Below, piece after piece: positions 8,843 through 16,223 of a stretch of DNA of 64,000 nt. Each line of letters starts with the position of its first letter. The first letter of the stretch is position 1. The stretch comes from Hyphomicrobium denitrificans ATCC 51888. GTDB lineage: Bacteria > Pseudomonadota > Alphaproteobacteria > Rhizobiales > Hyphomicrobiaceae. Position numbers and translations under genes: made by a program. The DNA lies in the NCBI RefSeq assembly GCF_000143145.1, contig NC_014313.1:2480001-2544000 (forward strand), given 5' to 3'. The notes below the pieces were generated by a model, which saw only the letters and a list, made by a program, of their open reading frames with translations, ran no database searches and had not been told where the DNA came from.

Positions 8843-9229
8843 GTGGAAAAGCCTCACTACGAACCTCCAAAGCAATCCGCAGTCGGCCAGCTATTCGACA
8901 GCTTGTTCTTGCTTGTCCTCGTGCTCGCCGCTCTCTTCACGCCTCTCTATCTGAAACTCGCCGGCGGCGGCAAAATCGATCTTCCTGTCGCCGACAAATC
9001 GACGTGGACCGGGCTCGGCCAGAACGCCGCGCAAGCCGGACAATGGGAAAAGCTCGGATTCACTCCCGATACTGCTGCTCCGCTGATCACGTCTAGATTC
9101 GATTACAGCTTCAGCCCGCTCGAACTCGGCATCACCGCGGTGGTGGTGATCGGCTACTTCGTGCTGCTGTTTATGTTCTCGAAGCGTGAATACATCGAAG
9201 TGCTCGAAGAGCGCTTTGGCAAAAAGTGA
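8843..9229 (+). CDS. Small two-helix membrane protein, second gene of permease operon
   Basis: Unrecognised 128-residue protein. Helix 1 is at about residues 19-40 (FDSLFLLVLVLAALFTPLYL), helix 2 at about residues 93-112 (LGITAVVVIGYFVLLFMFSK). The roughly 50 residues between them carry TWTGLGQNAAQAGQWEKLGF and would form a periplasmic domain if both termini are cytoplasmic. It begins 11 bases after the first small gene (a GGTGG-like site before the ATG) and ends 9 bases before the third. The tight spacing argues for stoichiometric production with the permease. Confidence 0.78.
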   Translation: MEKPHYEPPKQSAVGQLFDSLFLLVLVLAALFTPLYLKLAGGGKIDLPVADKSTWTGLGQNAAQAGQWEKLGFTPDTAAPLITSRFDYSFSPLELGITAVVVIGYFVLLFMFSKREYIEVLEERFGKK

Positions 9230-9238
9230 GAGGCAGCG

Positions 9239-9424
9239 ATGAATAGTTTTCAACTCATTGAATATGCAGCCTGGGCACTTTCGATCGTGCTCGGTCTCTA
9301 CATGCTCTTCGACACCATCAAAACCAATCGCGCTTACAGCGAAGACTTGCTGACGTCGTCGCGCGAAGGCGAAATCGATGAAGCGCTCGTCATCGACCCG
9401 CCGCACCAAGGGGGGCACCTGTGA
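9239..9424 (+). CDS. Small single-helix membrane protein overlapping the permease gene
   Basis: Unrecognised 61-residue protein with one membrane helix (about residues 6-25, IEYAAWALSIVLGLYMLFDT) and an acidic cytoplasmic tail (REGEIDEALVIDPPHQGG). A GAGAGGCAGCG ribosome site precedes the ATG. Its TGA overlaps the GTG start of the permease gene as GTGA, so the permease is translationally coupled to it. This coupling is the strongest sign that the small proteins and the permease work together. Confidence 0.78.
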   Translation: MNSFQLIEYAAWALSIVLGLYMLFDTIKTNRAYSEDLLTSSREGEIDEALVIDPPHQGGHL

Positions 9425-10806
9425 ATCAGACAACTGCTGTTCACGGAGAGAAAATCTCTCTGCTCCGCGTCCTCGGTCCCGCACACGTGTGGGCATTGGG
9501 CGTCGGCATCGTGCTCGTCGGCGAGTACATGGGCTGGAACTTCGCGGTGGGCAAGGGCGGCGCAATCGCGGCCTTGATCGCCTGCTGGGCTGCCGGCCTA
9601 CTCTATACCTGCGTCGCCATGATCGACTCGGAAGTGACGTCGACCGTCGCTGCCGCCGGTGGTCAGTACGCGCAGTCGAAACACATCATCGGACCGTTGA
9701 TGGCGTTCAACGTCGGTCTCTATCTCGTGTTTGCCTACACGATGCTGGAAGCCGCGAATGCCATCACGCTCGGCTATCTCGTCCAGACCGTCGGACAAAT
9801 GGCCGGATTCGCAGAAGCTCAGGACAAGCCATTCATCGTTTTGGCCATCGTGTTCCTTGCGTGGCTGAACTATCGCGGCGTCTACGCGACGCTGACGGTG
9901 AACCTGGTTCTGACCGCAATTGCGTTCATCGCCGTCGTCATCCTGTTCACCGCGGTGAAGCCGTGGTCGACCGAGATGCTCAATCATAAGGAGATCCTGA
10001 ACGGATTGCCCTATGGCTGGATCGGCGTGCTTGCTTCGCTCCACTTCGGCCTCTGGTATTACCTCGGCATCGAGGGAACGTGTCAGGCTGCCGAAGAGGT
10101 CCGCTCGCCAGCTCGCTCGCTGCCGCTCGGAACGATGGCGGGCATCATGACCCTGCTCATCGCAGCAACGATGACGTGGTACCTCTGCTCCGGTCTGATG
10201 CCGTGGGAATACCTCGGTCAGGCCACGACGCCGCTCTTCGACGCCGCACGGCTGACAAGCTCGACGCCGCTGATGGTCCTGCTGTTCATCGGTACGATGT
10301 TCTCGACGCTTGCATCCGCCAACGGCTGCATCAACGACGCGTCGCGCGCCTGGTTCTCGATGGGCCGCGACCGTTATCTGCCGACCTGGTTCGGCGCCGT
10401 GCATCCCAAGAACAGGACGCCCTTCCGGTCGATCGTGTTCCTGGTGCCCGTCGCCCTGACCTTTGCGTACTTCGCGCCGCTCGATCAGGTGATCACGTTC
10501 TCGATCCTGTCGGGTCTGCTCGGATATACGTACATGTCGATCCAGGTGATCTTCTTCCGTCAGATGTGGCCGCTGGACATGATCAAACGCGGATACGTGC
10601 ATCCGTTCCATCCGATCCCGGCGCTTGTTCTGCTGACCATCTGCTCCGCAACATACTTCGCGGTGTTCCTTGGATACGGCACCCAGCTCGTCGCGATGAT
10701 GGTGTTCTTCATCGTCGCTTCGCTCTGGTTCCACTTCCACCGCTACAAGTACGTCCGTCGCGGCGACCAGTTCACGATGAACTGGCCGCGTCCGCAGGGC
10801 TACTGA
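9421..10806 (+). CDS. APC-superfamily amine/amino acid permease (ethanolamine-permease-like)
   Basis: The 461-residue protein is an amino acid-polyamine-organocation superfamily transporter with about 12 membrane helices. The start GPAHVWALGVGIVLVGEYMG resembles ethanolamine permeases, where an unwound glycine-rich first helix binds the substrate. Other APC signs are FGLWYYLGIEGTCQAAEEV (helix 6 and the following loop) and INDASRAWFSMGRDRYLPTW (loop before helix 9). GTG at 9421 is the start, coupled to the preceding small gene. The substrate is not determinable; amines or amino acids are the family norm, and in a methylotroph a small amine would be reasonable. A strong terminator follows. Confidence 0.85.
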   Translation: MNQTTAVHGEKISLLRVLGPAHVWALGVGIVLVGEYMGWNFAVGKGGAIAALIACWAAGLLYTCVAMIDSEVTSTVAAAGGQYAQSKHIIGPLMAFNVGLYLVFAYTMLEAANAITLGYLVQTVGQMAGFAEAQDKPFIVLAIVFLAWLNYRGVYATLTVNLVLTAIAFIAVVILFTAVKPWSTEMLNHKEILNGLPYGWIGVLASLHFGLWYYLGIEGTCQAAEEVRSPARSLPLGTMAGIMTLLIAATMTWYLCSGLMPWEYLGQATTPLFDAARLTSSTPLMVLLFIGTMFSTLASANGCINDASRAWFSMGRDRYLPTWFGAVHPKNRTPFRSIVFLVPVALTFAYFAPLDQVITFSILSGLLGYTYMSIQVIFFRQMWPLDMIKRGYVHPFHPIPALVLLTICSATYFAVFLGYGTQLVAMMVFFIVASLWFHFHRYKYVRRGDQFTMNWPRPQGY

Positions 10807-10819
10807 GAACGCTAACCCA

Positions 10820-10850
10820 AAGGTGGCGCATCCTCGCGATGCGCCACCTT
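10820..10850 (+). terminator. Intrinsic terminator of the permease operon
   Basis: A perfect 13-bp stem (AAGGTGGCGCATC / GATGCGCCACCTT) with a 5-base loop begins 14 bases after the permease stop and is followed by CCTCTTTT. It isolates the four-gene permease operon from the next gene. Confidence 0.85.
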
Positions 10851-10873
10851 CCTCTTTTGCGGGAAACCCGTTC

Positions 10874-11554
10874 ATGCCTCTCACGCTTGCCGCTTTGCTG
10901 ATCGCTGCAACGATCGCGTTTTTCGTCATTTACGGTCGCCGCGAGGCGCGCATCGCCGCCGCCGCCCGACATTCCATTCTCGATTCCGCAAAGGACGTCC
11001 TCGACGGCGCGCGTGTCGAAATCGATACGTGCGGCTTCCCGAAAATGGACGGGACGTTCCGCGGACGTGCATTCCGCGTTGCCCTCGTTCCCGACACGCT
11101 GACGTTCCGCCGGCTGCCGCAGCTTTGGCTCGACGTCACGATGAGGCGCAACCTGCCGATCGACGGCAGCGTCGCCATTCTGATCCGGCCGACGGGCGCC
11201 GATTATTTCTCGCTGACCGATCGCTTGACCTACCGCATCGAGCCGCCTGCAAACTTTCCCGAGATGTGTCTGATCAAGGGCGACGGCCCCGGCGCGCGTC
11301 ATATCTTCGAGCGGGTCGCGCCCTACGTCGCCGGCCTTCTTCGCGATCCCTACGTCAAGGAGGTCGTGATCACGCCGCGCGGCATTCGCATCATGCGCCA
11401 GCTTGCGGAAGGCAAACGCGGCGACCATCTCATTCTCAGGCAGATCGTGTTCGAAAACGCACGATTGAACCCGGACGACCTTGGAGAACTCCTCGCGGAG
11501 GTGCTCGAAGTCGAGGGTCTGCTTCTCAACGTCAAGCTGGTGTCTGCTGCATGA
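10874..11554 (+). CDS. Hypothetical protein with N-terminal membrane anchor
   Basis: I do not recognise this 226-residue protein. It starts with a membrane helix (PLTLAALLIAATIAFFVIYG) followed by an arginine-rich segment and a soluble domain of about 180 residues without obvious motifs (for example PADGTF-like loops are absent; AFRVALVPDTLTFRRLPQLW and RIMRQLAEGKRGDHLILRQI are representative). The ATG at 10874 has a GGGAAA upstream; an earlier in-frame ATG at 10823 would lie inside the terminator stem and is unlikely. Its stop overlaps the next gene (ATGA). It is in the same orientation as the permease operon but separated from it by a terminator. Confidence 0.7.
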   Translation: MPLTLAALLIAATIAFFVIYGRREARIAAAARHSILDSAKDVLDGARVEIDTCGFPKMDGTFRGRAFRVALVPDTLTFRRLPQLWLDVTMRRNLPIDGSVAILIRPTGADYFSLTDRLTYRIEPPANFPEMCLIKGDGPGARHIFERVAPYVAGLLRDPYVKEVVITPRGIRIMRQLAEGKRGDHLILRQIVFENARLNPDDLGELLAEVLEVEGLLLNVKLVSAA

Positions 11555-11838
11555 ATGCGCTGCAAGCCGATCGCAAACCGATCAACCCGTATCTCATTCT
11601 TGCCCTTGCGATCGTTCTTCCGGGGATGGGACACGTTGCGATCGGCCAGCAACAGCGCGGGTTCATGTTCGCGCTGTTTACGCTGCTGCTCGCCTTGGTC
11701 ACCTGGCAATTCGCGCCGCCGGATCGTTCGATCATCGGGCGATCGGCGCTCGGCCTGTTCGTGTGGGCGCTGTCGATCCCGGATGCCTACCGTATGGCGC
11801 GGATCAACTGGGAAGCCTGGAAGCGTCGCAATCCGTAG
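11551..11838 (+). CDS. Small membrane protein coupled to upstream hypothetical
   Basis: A 95-residue protein with about three hydrophobic segments: PYLILALAIVLPGMGHVAIG, GFMFALFTLLLALVTWQF and SALGLFVWALSIPDAYRMA. The LPGMGHVAIGQQQRG stretch resembles the PG-x-GH-x-x-x-G-x-x-x-RG pattern of TM2-like small membrane proteins. The start ATG at 11551 overlaps the previous stop (ATGA), so it is translationally coupled. Role unknown. Confidence 0.72.
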   Translation: MNALQADRKPINPYLILALAIVLPGMGHVAIGQQQRGFMFALFTLLLALVTWQFAPPDRSIIGRSALGLFVWALSIPDAYRMARINWEAWKRRNP

Positions 11839-11867
11839 GCTTTTGCTGAAAGGCGGCGCGCCGTTAG

Positions 11868-12350
11868 CTAGCTCACCTGCACGTGCGTATGCGCGAGAAA
11901 TGCGCCGCGCACCGCCTGGCTCAGACGCAACGGCTTTCCCGACACCGATATCAGCACCACGGTCACCTCCGCTTCGGCGATGCGATTGCCGTCGCGCGTG
12001 ACCGTCTGGATGAGCGTAACGCTCGCGCCGCCGATTTCCTTGACGCGGGTCTCGACCTCGAGCAGGTCGTCCATGCGTGCGGGGCGGAAGAAATCGAACG
12101 TCATCCGGCGGACGACGAACGCGGCAGGCTCGCGGTTGTCAGAGCCGTCGATCAAACGGCGCGCGTCGGTTCCGAGCAGGCGTAGGAAGTCCGTTCGCCC
12201 ACGCTCGCAAAAGCGGACGTAGGACGCGTGGTAGACGACGCCGCCCGCGTCGGTGTCCTCAAAATAAACGCGCACCGGCAGCACATGGCGCTGGCCTGCT
12301 TCGTCGCGGAAAATGCGGCCTGCGAGATCCGGCCATTTCTTGTCGGTCAC
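11868..12350 (-). CDS. ybgC: YbgC-family acyl-CoA thioesterase
   Basis: YbgC is a hotdog-fold thioesterase usually at the head of the tol-pal gene cluster. The 160-residue protein has the family active-site segment YFEDTDAGGVVYHASYVRF (catalytic Asp), then ERGRTDFLRLLG, and a strand DLLEVETRVKEIGGASVTLI typical of the fold. The GTG start at 12350 overlaps the stop of the preceding phosphoesterase gene (GTGA). It is separated from tolQ by the opposite-strand permease genes. It may act on acyl-CoA or acyl carrier protein substrates in phospholipid metabolism; the substrate here is unknown. Confidence 0.92.
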   Translation of the reverse strand: MTDKKWPDLAGRIFRDEAGQRHVLPVRVYFEDTDAGGVVYHASYVRFCERGRTDFLRLLGTDARRLIDGSDNREPAAFVVRRMTFDFFRPARMDDLLEVETRVKEIGGASVTLIQTVTRDGNRIAEAEVTVVLISVSGKPLRLSQAVRGAFLAHTHVQVS

Positions 12351-13288
12351 ACTTCTCCCCCGTTGCCGCCGAGATCGATCCTGACGATCTCGGGCGGCGA
12401 TCCGAGCCGCACGGGAAGCGTCGAGCAGCCGAGGCCTCCGGACACGATCAGGTTGCGGCCGTGCTCCACTTTATGGCCGTATACGTAACGCAGCCCGAAC
12501 CGTGACGGCACCATCGGCGCAAAGCCGAAAATTCGAACCTGACCACCGTGCGTATGGCCGGAAACCGTCAGCGAAACGCGGTCGGGCACTTCAGGAAAAA
12601 TGTCGGGCTCGTGTGCCATCAGAATCACCGGCGCATCATCAGTCACTTGCGCCAACGTGCGCGGGAGATCGTCGACACCTTGATAGCGAAAGCCTTTGCT
12701 GGGCGGGATTTCGTCGTCGCCCTCTCGCGAGCGGAATGCCCACTGATCGCCCAGGCCCGCGATCCAGAATGCTTGCCCGTCCTTCTCCAGCCGGACTGCC
12801 TGGTTCTCGTAAACGGGGATGCCGACAGCCTGCAACGCAAGCCCCGCGCGTGTCGGCCCCGCCCGCCGCTTCTGCACATTGGGGTCATCCCACCAATCGT
12901 GATTGCCGAGAACCGCGTGCACGCCGAGCGGCGCCTTGAGGCGTCCGAGCGCTGTCGCCCATGTTCCGGCGCTGACAACCGAGGTCGACAATCTGCGGAG
13001 GCTTCGGCCGACGACGTAATCGCCGAGCAGCAGTATTGCGTCCGGTTTGAGACTGTTGGTCTGATCGACGATGGCCGCGACGCGATCGACGGACATCCAG
13101 GGTTCGCAGACGTGGAGATCGGCGAGCACCGCAAGGCGCACTCGCAAGCCAGGCGTCCATCCGGGCGGCGTCAGGGCGTAAGGTGTTACCCATTCGCCGA
13201 ACGATTCCGCGACGGCATAGCTGCTCAGCGCCGTGGAGCCGACCCCCACGGCAGCAAGCATCTTCAGCAAATCGCGGCGGGTGATCAC
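12347..13288 (-). CDS. Exported metallophosphoesterase (YkuE/calcineurin type)
   Basis: A 313-residue calcineurin-like phosphoesterase. The start MITRRDLLKMLAAVGVGSTA has a twin-arginine-like RRDLLK motif followed by a hydrophobic stretch, suggesting Tat export or a signal anchor. Metal-binding motifs are in order: LADLHVCEPW, LLGDYV, LGNHDWW, MAHEPD and SGHTHGGQ. YkuE-like proteins are the closest type; the substrate is unknown. The start is GTG at 13288 with GAAGGA upstream. It is translationally coupled to ybgC downstream, an unusual partner in this conserved locus. Confidence 0.88.
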   Translation of the reverse strand: MITRRDLLKMLAAVGVGSTALSSYAVAESFGEWVTPYALTPPGWTPGLRVRLAVLADLHVCEPWMSVDRVAAIVDQTNSLKPDAILLLGDYVVGRSLRRLSTSVVSAGTWATALGRLKAPLGVHAVLGNHDWWDDPNVQKRRAGPTRAGLALQAVGIPVYENQAVRLEKDGQAFWIAGLGDQWAFRSREGDDEIPPSKGFRYQGVDDLPRTLAQVTDDAPVILMAHEPDIFPEVPDRVSLTVSGHTHGGQVRIFGFAPMVPSRFGLRYVYGHKVEHGRNLIVSGGLGCSTLPVRLGSPPEIVRIDLGGNGGEV

Positions 13289-13399
13289 GAGGCAGTCCTT
13301 CGACCGATGTGGCGCAATCTATACTGTGAGCGTCGAATGATCGCCCGAAAATGCGGACAGAATCGTGAATATTTGCCGCGAGAGCGTGCGATAGCGGCG

Positions 13400-14446
13400 T
13401 TAAGTCTCGTCAGCACCGTCGTCGAAAATCGGCAAATCGGGGGTGGCCGTCCGCGCCGGACCGCTGACGCCGAGGTGGCGGTAAGCTTTGAGCGTCAGGA
13501 CGCGGCCGCGGGGGGTGCGGCTGATGAAGCCCTGCTGCAAGAGATAAGGCTCGACGATTTCCTCGAGCGCATCACGGGGTTCGGAGAGCGCTGCCGCCAA
13601 CGTCTCGATGCCGACGGGGCCGCCTTCGTAATTTTTCAGGATGCAACCGAGGTAGCGGTGATCGAGGGCGTCGAGCCCCTCGCCGTCGACCTCCAGCATC
13701 TTGAGAGCCCGATCGGCGACGGCCGCATTGACGACGGCCGCGCCTTCGACCGCCGCGAAATCGCGAACCCGGCGCAGCAAACGTCCGGCAATGCGTGGCG
13801 TTCCTCGCGATCTCTTGGCGATCTCGCGCGCCCCATCGCTTGCCATGTTGGCGCCGAGCACACGGGCGCCGCGCGAGACGACCAACTCCAATTCGGGCAC
13901 GGAATAGAAATTCAATCTCACCGGAATGCCGAAGCGATCGCGCAGCGGATTGGTCAGCAGCCCGGCACGTGTCGTGGCGCCGACGAGCGTGAATTTCGGA
14001 AGATCGATCCGAACCGAGCGCGCGGCAGGACCTTCGCCGATCATCAGATCGAGCTGGAAGTCCTCCATCGCGGGATAGAGAATTTCTTCAACCGCAGGGT
14101 TGAGGCGATGGATTTCGTCGATGAACAGCACGTCGCGTTCTTCGAGATTGGTCAGCAGCGCCGCGAGGTCGCCGGCCTTCGAGATCACCGGGCCCGACGT
14201 CGCGCGAAATCCGACGCCTAGCTCCTTGGCCATGATCTGCGCCAGCGTCGTCTTGCCGAGGCCCGGAGGTCCGGCAAACAGCACATGATCGAGAGCATCG
14301 CCGCGTCCGCGTGCCGCCGTAATGAAAATACGGAGGTTGGCGCGCGCCTGCTCCTGGCCGATGAATTCATCAAGCGATTGCGGGCGGATCGTCGCCTCGT
14401 AGGCGTCCACTTCCTTGCGCGCGCTGCTGACGAGCCGGTCGGTCAT
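13400..14446 (-). CDS. ruvB: Holliday junction branch-migration helicase RuvB
   Basis: RuvB is the hexameric AAA+ motor that drives branch migration with RuvA. The 348-residue protein has the N-terminal motif [12 protein letters not shown], Walker [10 protein letters not shown], Walker [10 protein letters not shown], sensor 1 LVGATTRAG, the arginine-finger region [13 protein letters not shown] and the winged-helix domain ([18 protein letters not shown], then [12 protein letters not shown]). Length and motifs are fully typical. A small membrane-protein gene and a repeat element separate it from ruvA. Confidence 0.97.
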   Translation of the reverse strand: MTDRLVSSARKEVDAYEATIRPQSLDEFIGQEQARANLRIFITAARGRGDALDHVLFAGPPGLGKTTLAQIMAKELGVGFRATSGPVISKAGDLAALLTNLEERDVLFIDEIHRLNPAVEEILYPAMEDFQLDLMIGEGPAARSVRIDLPKFTLVGATTRAGLLTNPLRDRFGIPVRLNFYSVPELELVVSRGARVLGANMASDGAREIAKRSRGTPRIAGRLLRRVRDFAAVEGAAVVNAAVADRALKMLEVDGEGLDALDHRYLGCILKNYEGGPVGIETLAAALSEPRDALEEIVEPYLLQQGFISRTPRGRVLTLKAYRHLGVSGPARTATPDLPIFDDGADET

Positions 14447-14525
14447 GGTTTGTTCGTGGGGCTATTCGGCGATGACGTCAAGCCGAGCGTTCCAATCGCC
14501 AACGACAAAGGCGGCGCGGACAAAA

Positions 14526-14957
14526 TCAAGATTTTGGAGTTTCGAGCAGAATTCGGCCCGTGATCAGCAGCTGCCGCATGCCGATGGCGATAAGGCCGGC
14601 CAGAAATGCCAGAACCGGCAATGCGGCCTGGTTCGGGAACGGAAAGATGATCGACGCGGCTGTAAACGCAAGCACGCCCGCGACGGCGGCATGCAGCCAC
14701 GAATAGGTGCCTTGCTGAAGGACGAACGGTGTCAGGCCGAGTGCTGCGACGGTAGCGGGAAGCGCGCTCCAGGCGAAGACATCGACGGCGAACTCGCCCG
14801 GCGCCGGCATCGGAGCTTCCGGCATCAAGAACTCGGTCAGCGGCCGTGCGAGCGCTAGTCCGGTGCACAACAGGCTCGCGAAAAACGGCGCAGCGAGCGA
14901 CGTGATCAGCACCATCCAAAGGGCACGTTGTCCGTTGCTCACGTCGTTCACTTTCAT
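14526..14957 (-). CDS. Small multi-pass membrane protein between ruvA and ruvB
   Basis: Unrecognised 143-residue protein with about four membrane helices: ALWMVLITSLAAPFFASLLC, FAWSALPATVAALGLTPFVL, LHAAVAGVLAFTAASIIFPF and ALPVLAFLAGLIAIGMRQLL. The ATG at 14957 follows an AGGATTGA site. A frame on the same strand at 14443-14961 overlaps it but reads arginine-rich and is a shadow. It ends 80 bases before ruvB and may be co-transcribed with it. Confidence 0.7.
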   Translation of the reverse strand: MKVNDVSNGQRALWMVLITSLAAPFFASLLCTGLALARPLTEFLMPEAPMPAPGEFAVDVFAWSALPATVAALGLTPFVLQQGTYSWLHAAVAGVLAFTAASIIFPFPNQAALPVLAFLAGLIAIGMRQLLITGRILLETPKS

Positions 14958-14980
14958 TCAATCCTGTTCGCGGTGAAACC

Positions 14981-15084
14981 TAGAGCCATTCCGCTTTTCG
15001 TTGAATAGCGGAACGGCTTCAGGCCGTTTGTTTGGTCGTGCTTCTTATCGGAAAACCGGGGCCCACTTTTCCGGAAGCACTCTA
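14981..15084. repeat. Dispersed intergenic repeat, copy A
   Basis: This 104-base element begins TAGAGCC and ends TCTA. It contains a hairpin (TTCCGCT at 14989-14995 / AGCGGAA at 15007-15013) and closely resembles the element at 61998-62104: both share the TAGAGCC start, CGTTGAAT loop, GCGGAAC, TTTGTTT and CTTCTTATCGG-type blocks. Such elements are common between genes of Rhizobiales. Its TCTA end supplies the ruvA stop codon (TAG on the minus strand). Confidence 0.65.
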
Positions 15085-15699
15085 GCGCGCAAGTTCCTTG
15101 AGGGCGCGTTTGATGAGCGCCGCCGTGTCGGCGGCTTCGCCGAGTTCTCGGGACGCGAGGGCCACGGCCTGATTGGCCTGCGCTGGATTATAGCCGAGAT
15201 TGGTCAGCGCAGAGATGGCTTCGGCGGCTGGGAGGCCGACGGGCGCGACGGCCGCAGCCGGTCCGCCGCCCGGAGTTGCGGGAAGTCCGGCTAGGGACAA
15301 CGACGGTGCCTTGTCCTTCAATTCCGCAACGATACGCAGCGCGAGCTTCTTGCCAACGCCGGGCGCTTCCTCGACCGCCGCCCAGTTTCCGAGCACCACC
15401 GCGTTCGCGATCTCCTGCGGTCCGAGCACGCCGAGAACGCTCAAGGCGACCTTGGCGCCGACGCCCTGGATCGTCTGCAGCGTGCGAAACCAGCTGCGCT
15501 CGAATTCGCTCTGGAATCCGAACAGACGGATCGCGTCCTCGCGGACGTGCGTGTCTATGGTCAGGGTGACGTCGTCGCCGGGCTTCAGATTGCGGAGCGT
15601 TCGCGAGGAAGCCTGAACCTCATACCCCACGCCATGCACGTCGACGATGAGGAAGCTCTCGCCGATCGCGTCGACCTTGCCTTTGAGTTTGCCGATCAT
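15082..15699 (-). CDS. ruvA: Holliday junction DNA-binding protein RuvA
   Basis: RuvA binds four-way junctions and recruits RuvB. The 205-residue protein has the N-terminal OB fold ([20 protein letters not shown], then [11 protein letters not shown]), the helix-hairpin-helix pair ([30 protein letters not shown]) and the C-terminal RuvB-binding domain ([17 protein letters not shown]). The start overlaps the ruvC stop (ATGA type), so the two are coupled. The stop lies in the end of a dispersed repeat. Confidence 0.96.
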   Translation of the reverse strand: MIGKLKGKVDAIGESFLIVDVHGVGYEVQASSRTLRNLKPGDDVTLTIDTHVREDAIRLFGFQSEFERSWFRTLQTIQGVGAKVALSVLGVLGPQEIANAVVLGNWAAVEEAPGVGKKLALRIVAELKDKAPSLSLAGLPATPGGGPAAAVAPVGLPAAEAISALTNLGYNPAQANQAVALASRELGEAADTAALIKRALKELAR

Positions 15700-16223
15700 G
15701 TGCCGGCCACTTTCGCTGCGACCGTCGCGAGCCGCTGGCGGCTGGAGCGATGATGCGCGTGGGTGATCGCGATGGCGAGCGCATCGGCCTCGTCGGCGGA
15801 ATCGAACGTCGCCTTGGGCAGCAGGAACGAGATCATCGCCTGGATCTGCTGCTTTTCGGCGTGTCCCGTGCCGGTGACGGATTTCTTGATCAGGTTCGGC
15901 GTGTATTCGGCGACTCGCAGACCGAGCCTTGCAGGCGCCAGGAGGATGGCGCCGCGCGCCTGTCCGAGCTTCAGCGTCGAGCGCGGGTTCTCGTTGACGA
16001 AGGTTTCTTCGACGGCGGCTTCCGACGGGCTGAAGCTCTGAATGACACTGGTCACGGCATCGAACAGGGCCGAAAGGCGATAGGCAAGATCGTCGTCCTT
16101 CGGCGGCGTGATGACACCGGAGGCCACGTAAACGAGGCGCACGCCATCGCTTTCGACGATGCCCCAGCCCGTGCGCCGAAGGCCGGGGTCAAATCCGATG
16201 ATGCGAATCGCTCGTGCAGTCAT
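15696..16223 (-). CDS. ruvC: Holliday junction resolvase RuvC
   Basis: RuvC cuts Holliday junctions symmetrically. The frame is open far upstream, but the ATG at 16223 gives the standard protein of 175 residues beginning [20 protein letters not shown], which includes the first catalytic aspartate (GFDPG). Further catalytic residues are in [11 protein letters not shown] and, near the C-terminus, [17 protein letters not shown]. The ATG overlaps the stop of the 699-residue hydrolase gene by 4 bases, so ruvC translation is coupled to that gene, not to yebC as is more usual. Confidence 0.95.
   Translation of the reverse strand: MTARAIRIIGFDPGLRRTGWGIVESDGVRLVYVASGVITPPKDDDLAYRLSALFDAVTSVIQSFSPSEAAVEETFVNENPRSTLKLGQARGAILLAPARLGLRVAEYTPNLIKKSVTGTGHAEKQQIQAMISFLLPKATFDSADEADALAIAITHAHHRSSRQRLATVAAKVAGT

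Noticed and set aside
10823..10873. Upstream start for the 226-residue hypothetical gene
   Set aside because: The ATG would lie within the terminator stem of the permease operon; ATG 10874 is far more plausible.
12548..14221. 557-codon plus-strand frame opposite the phosphoesterase and ruvB genes
   Set aside because: It covers two unrelated, well-recognised genes on the other strand and shows no domain of its own.
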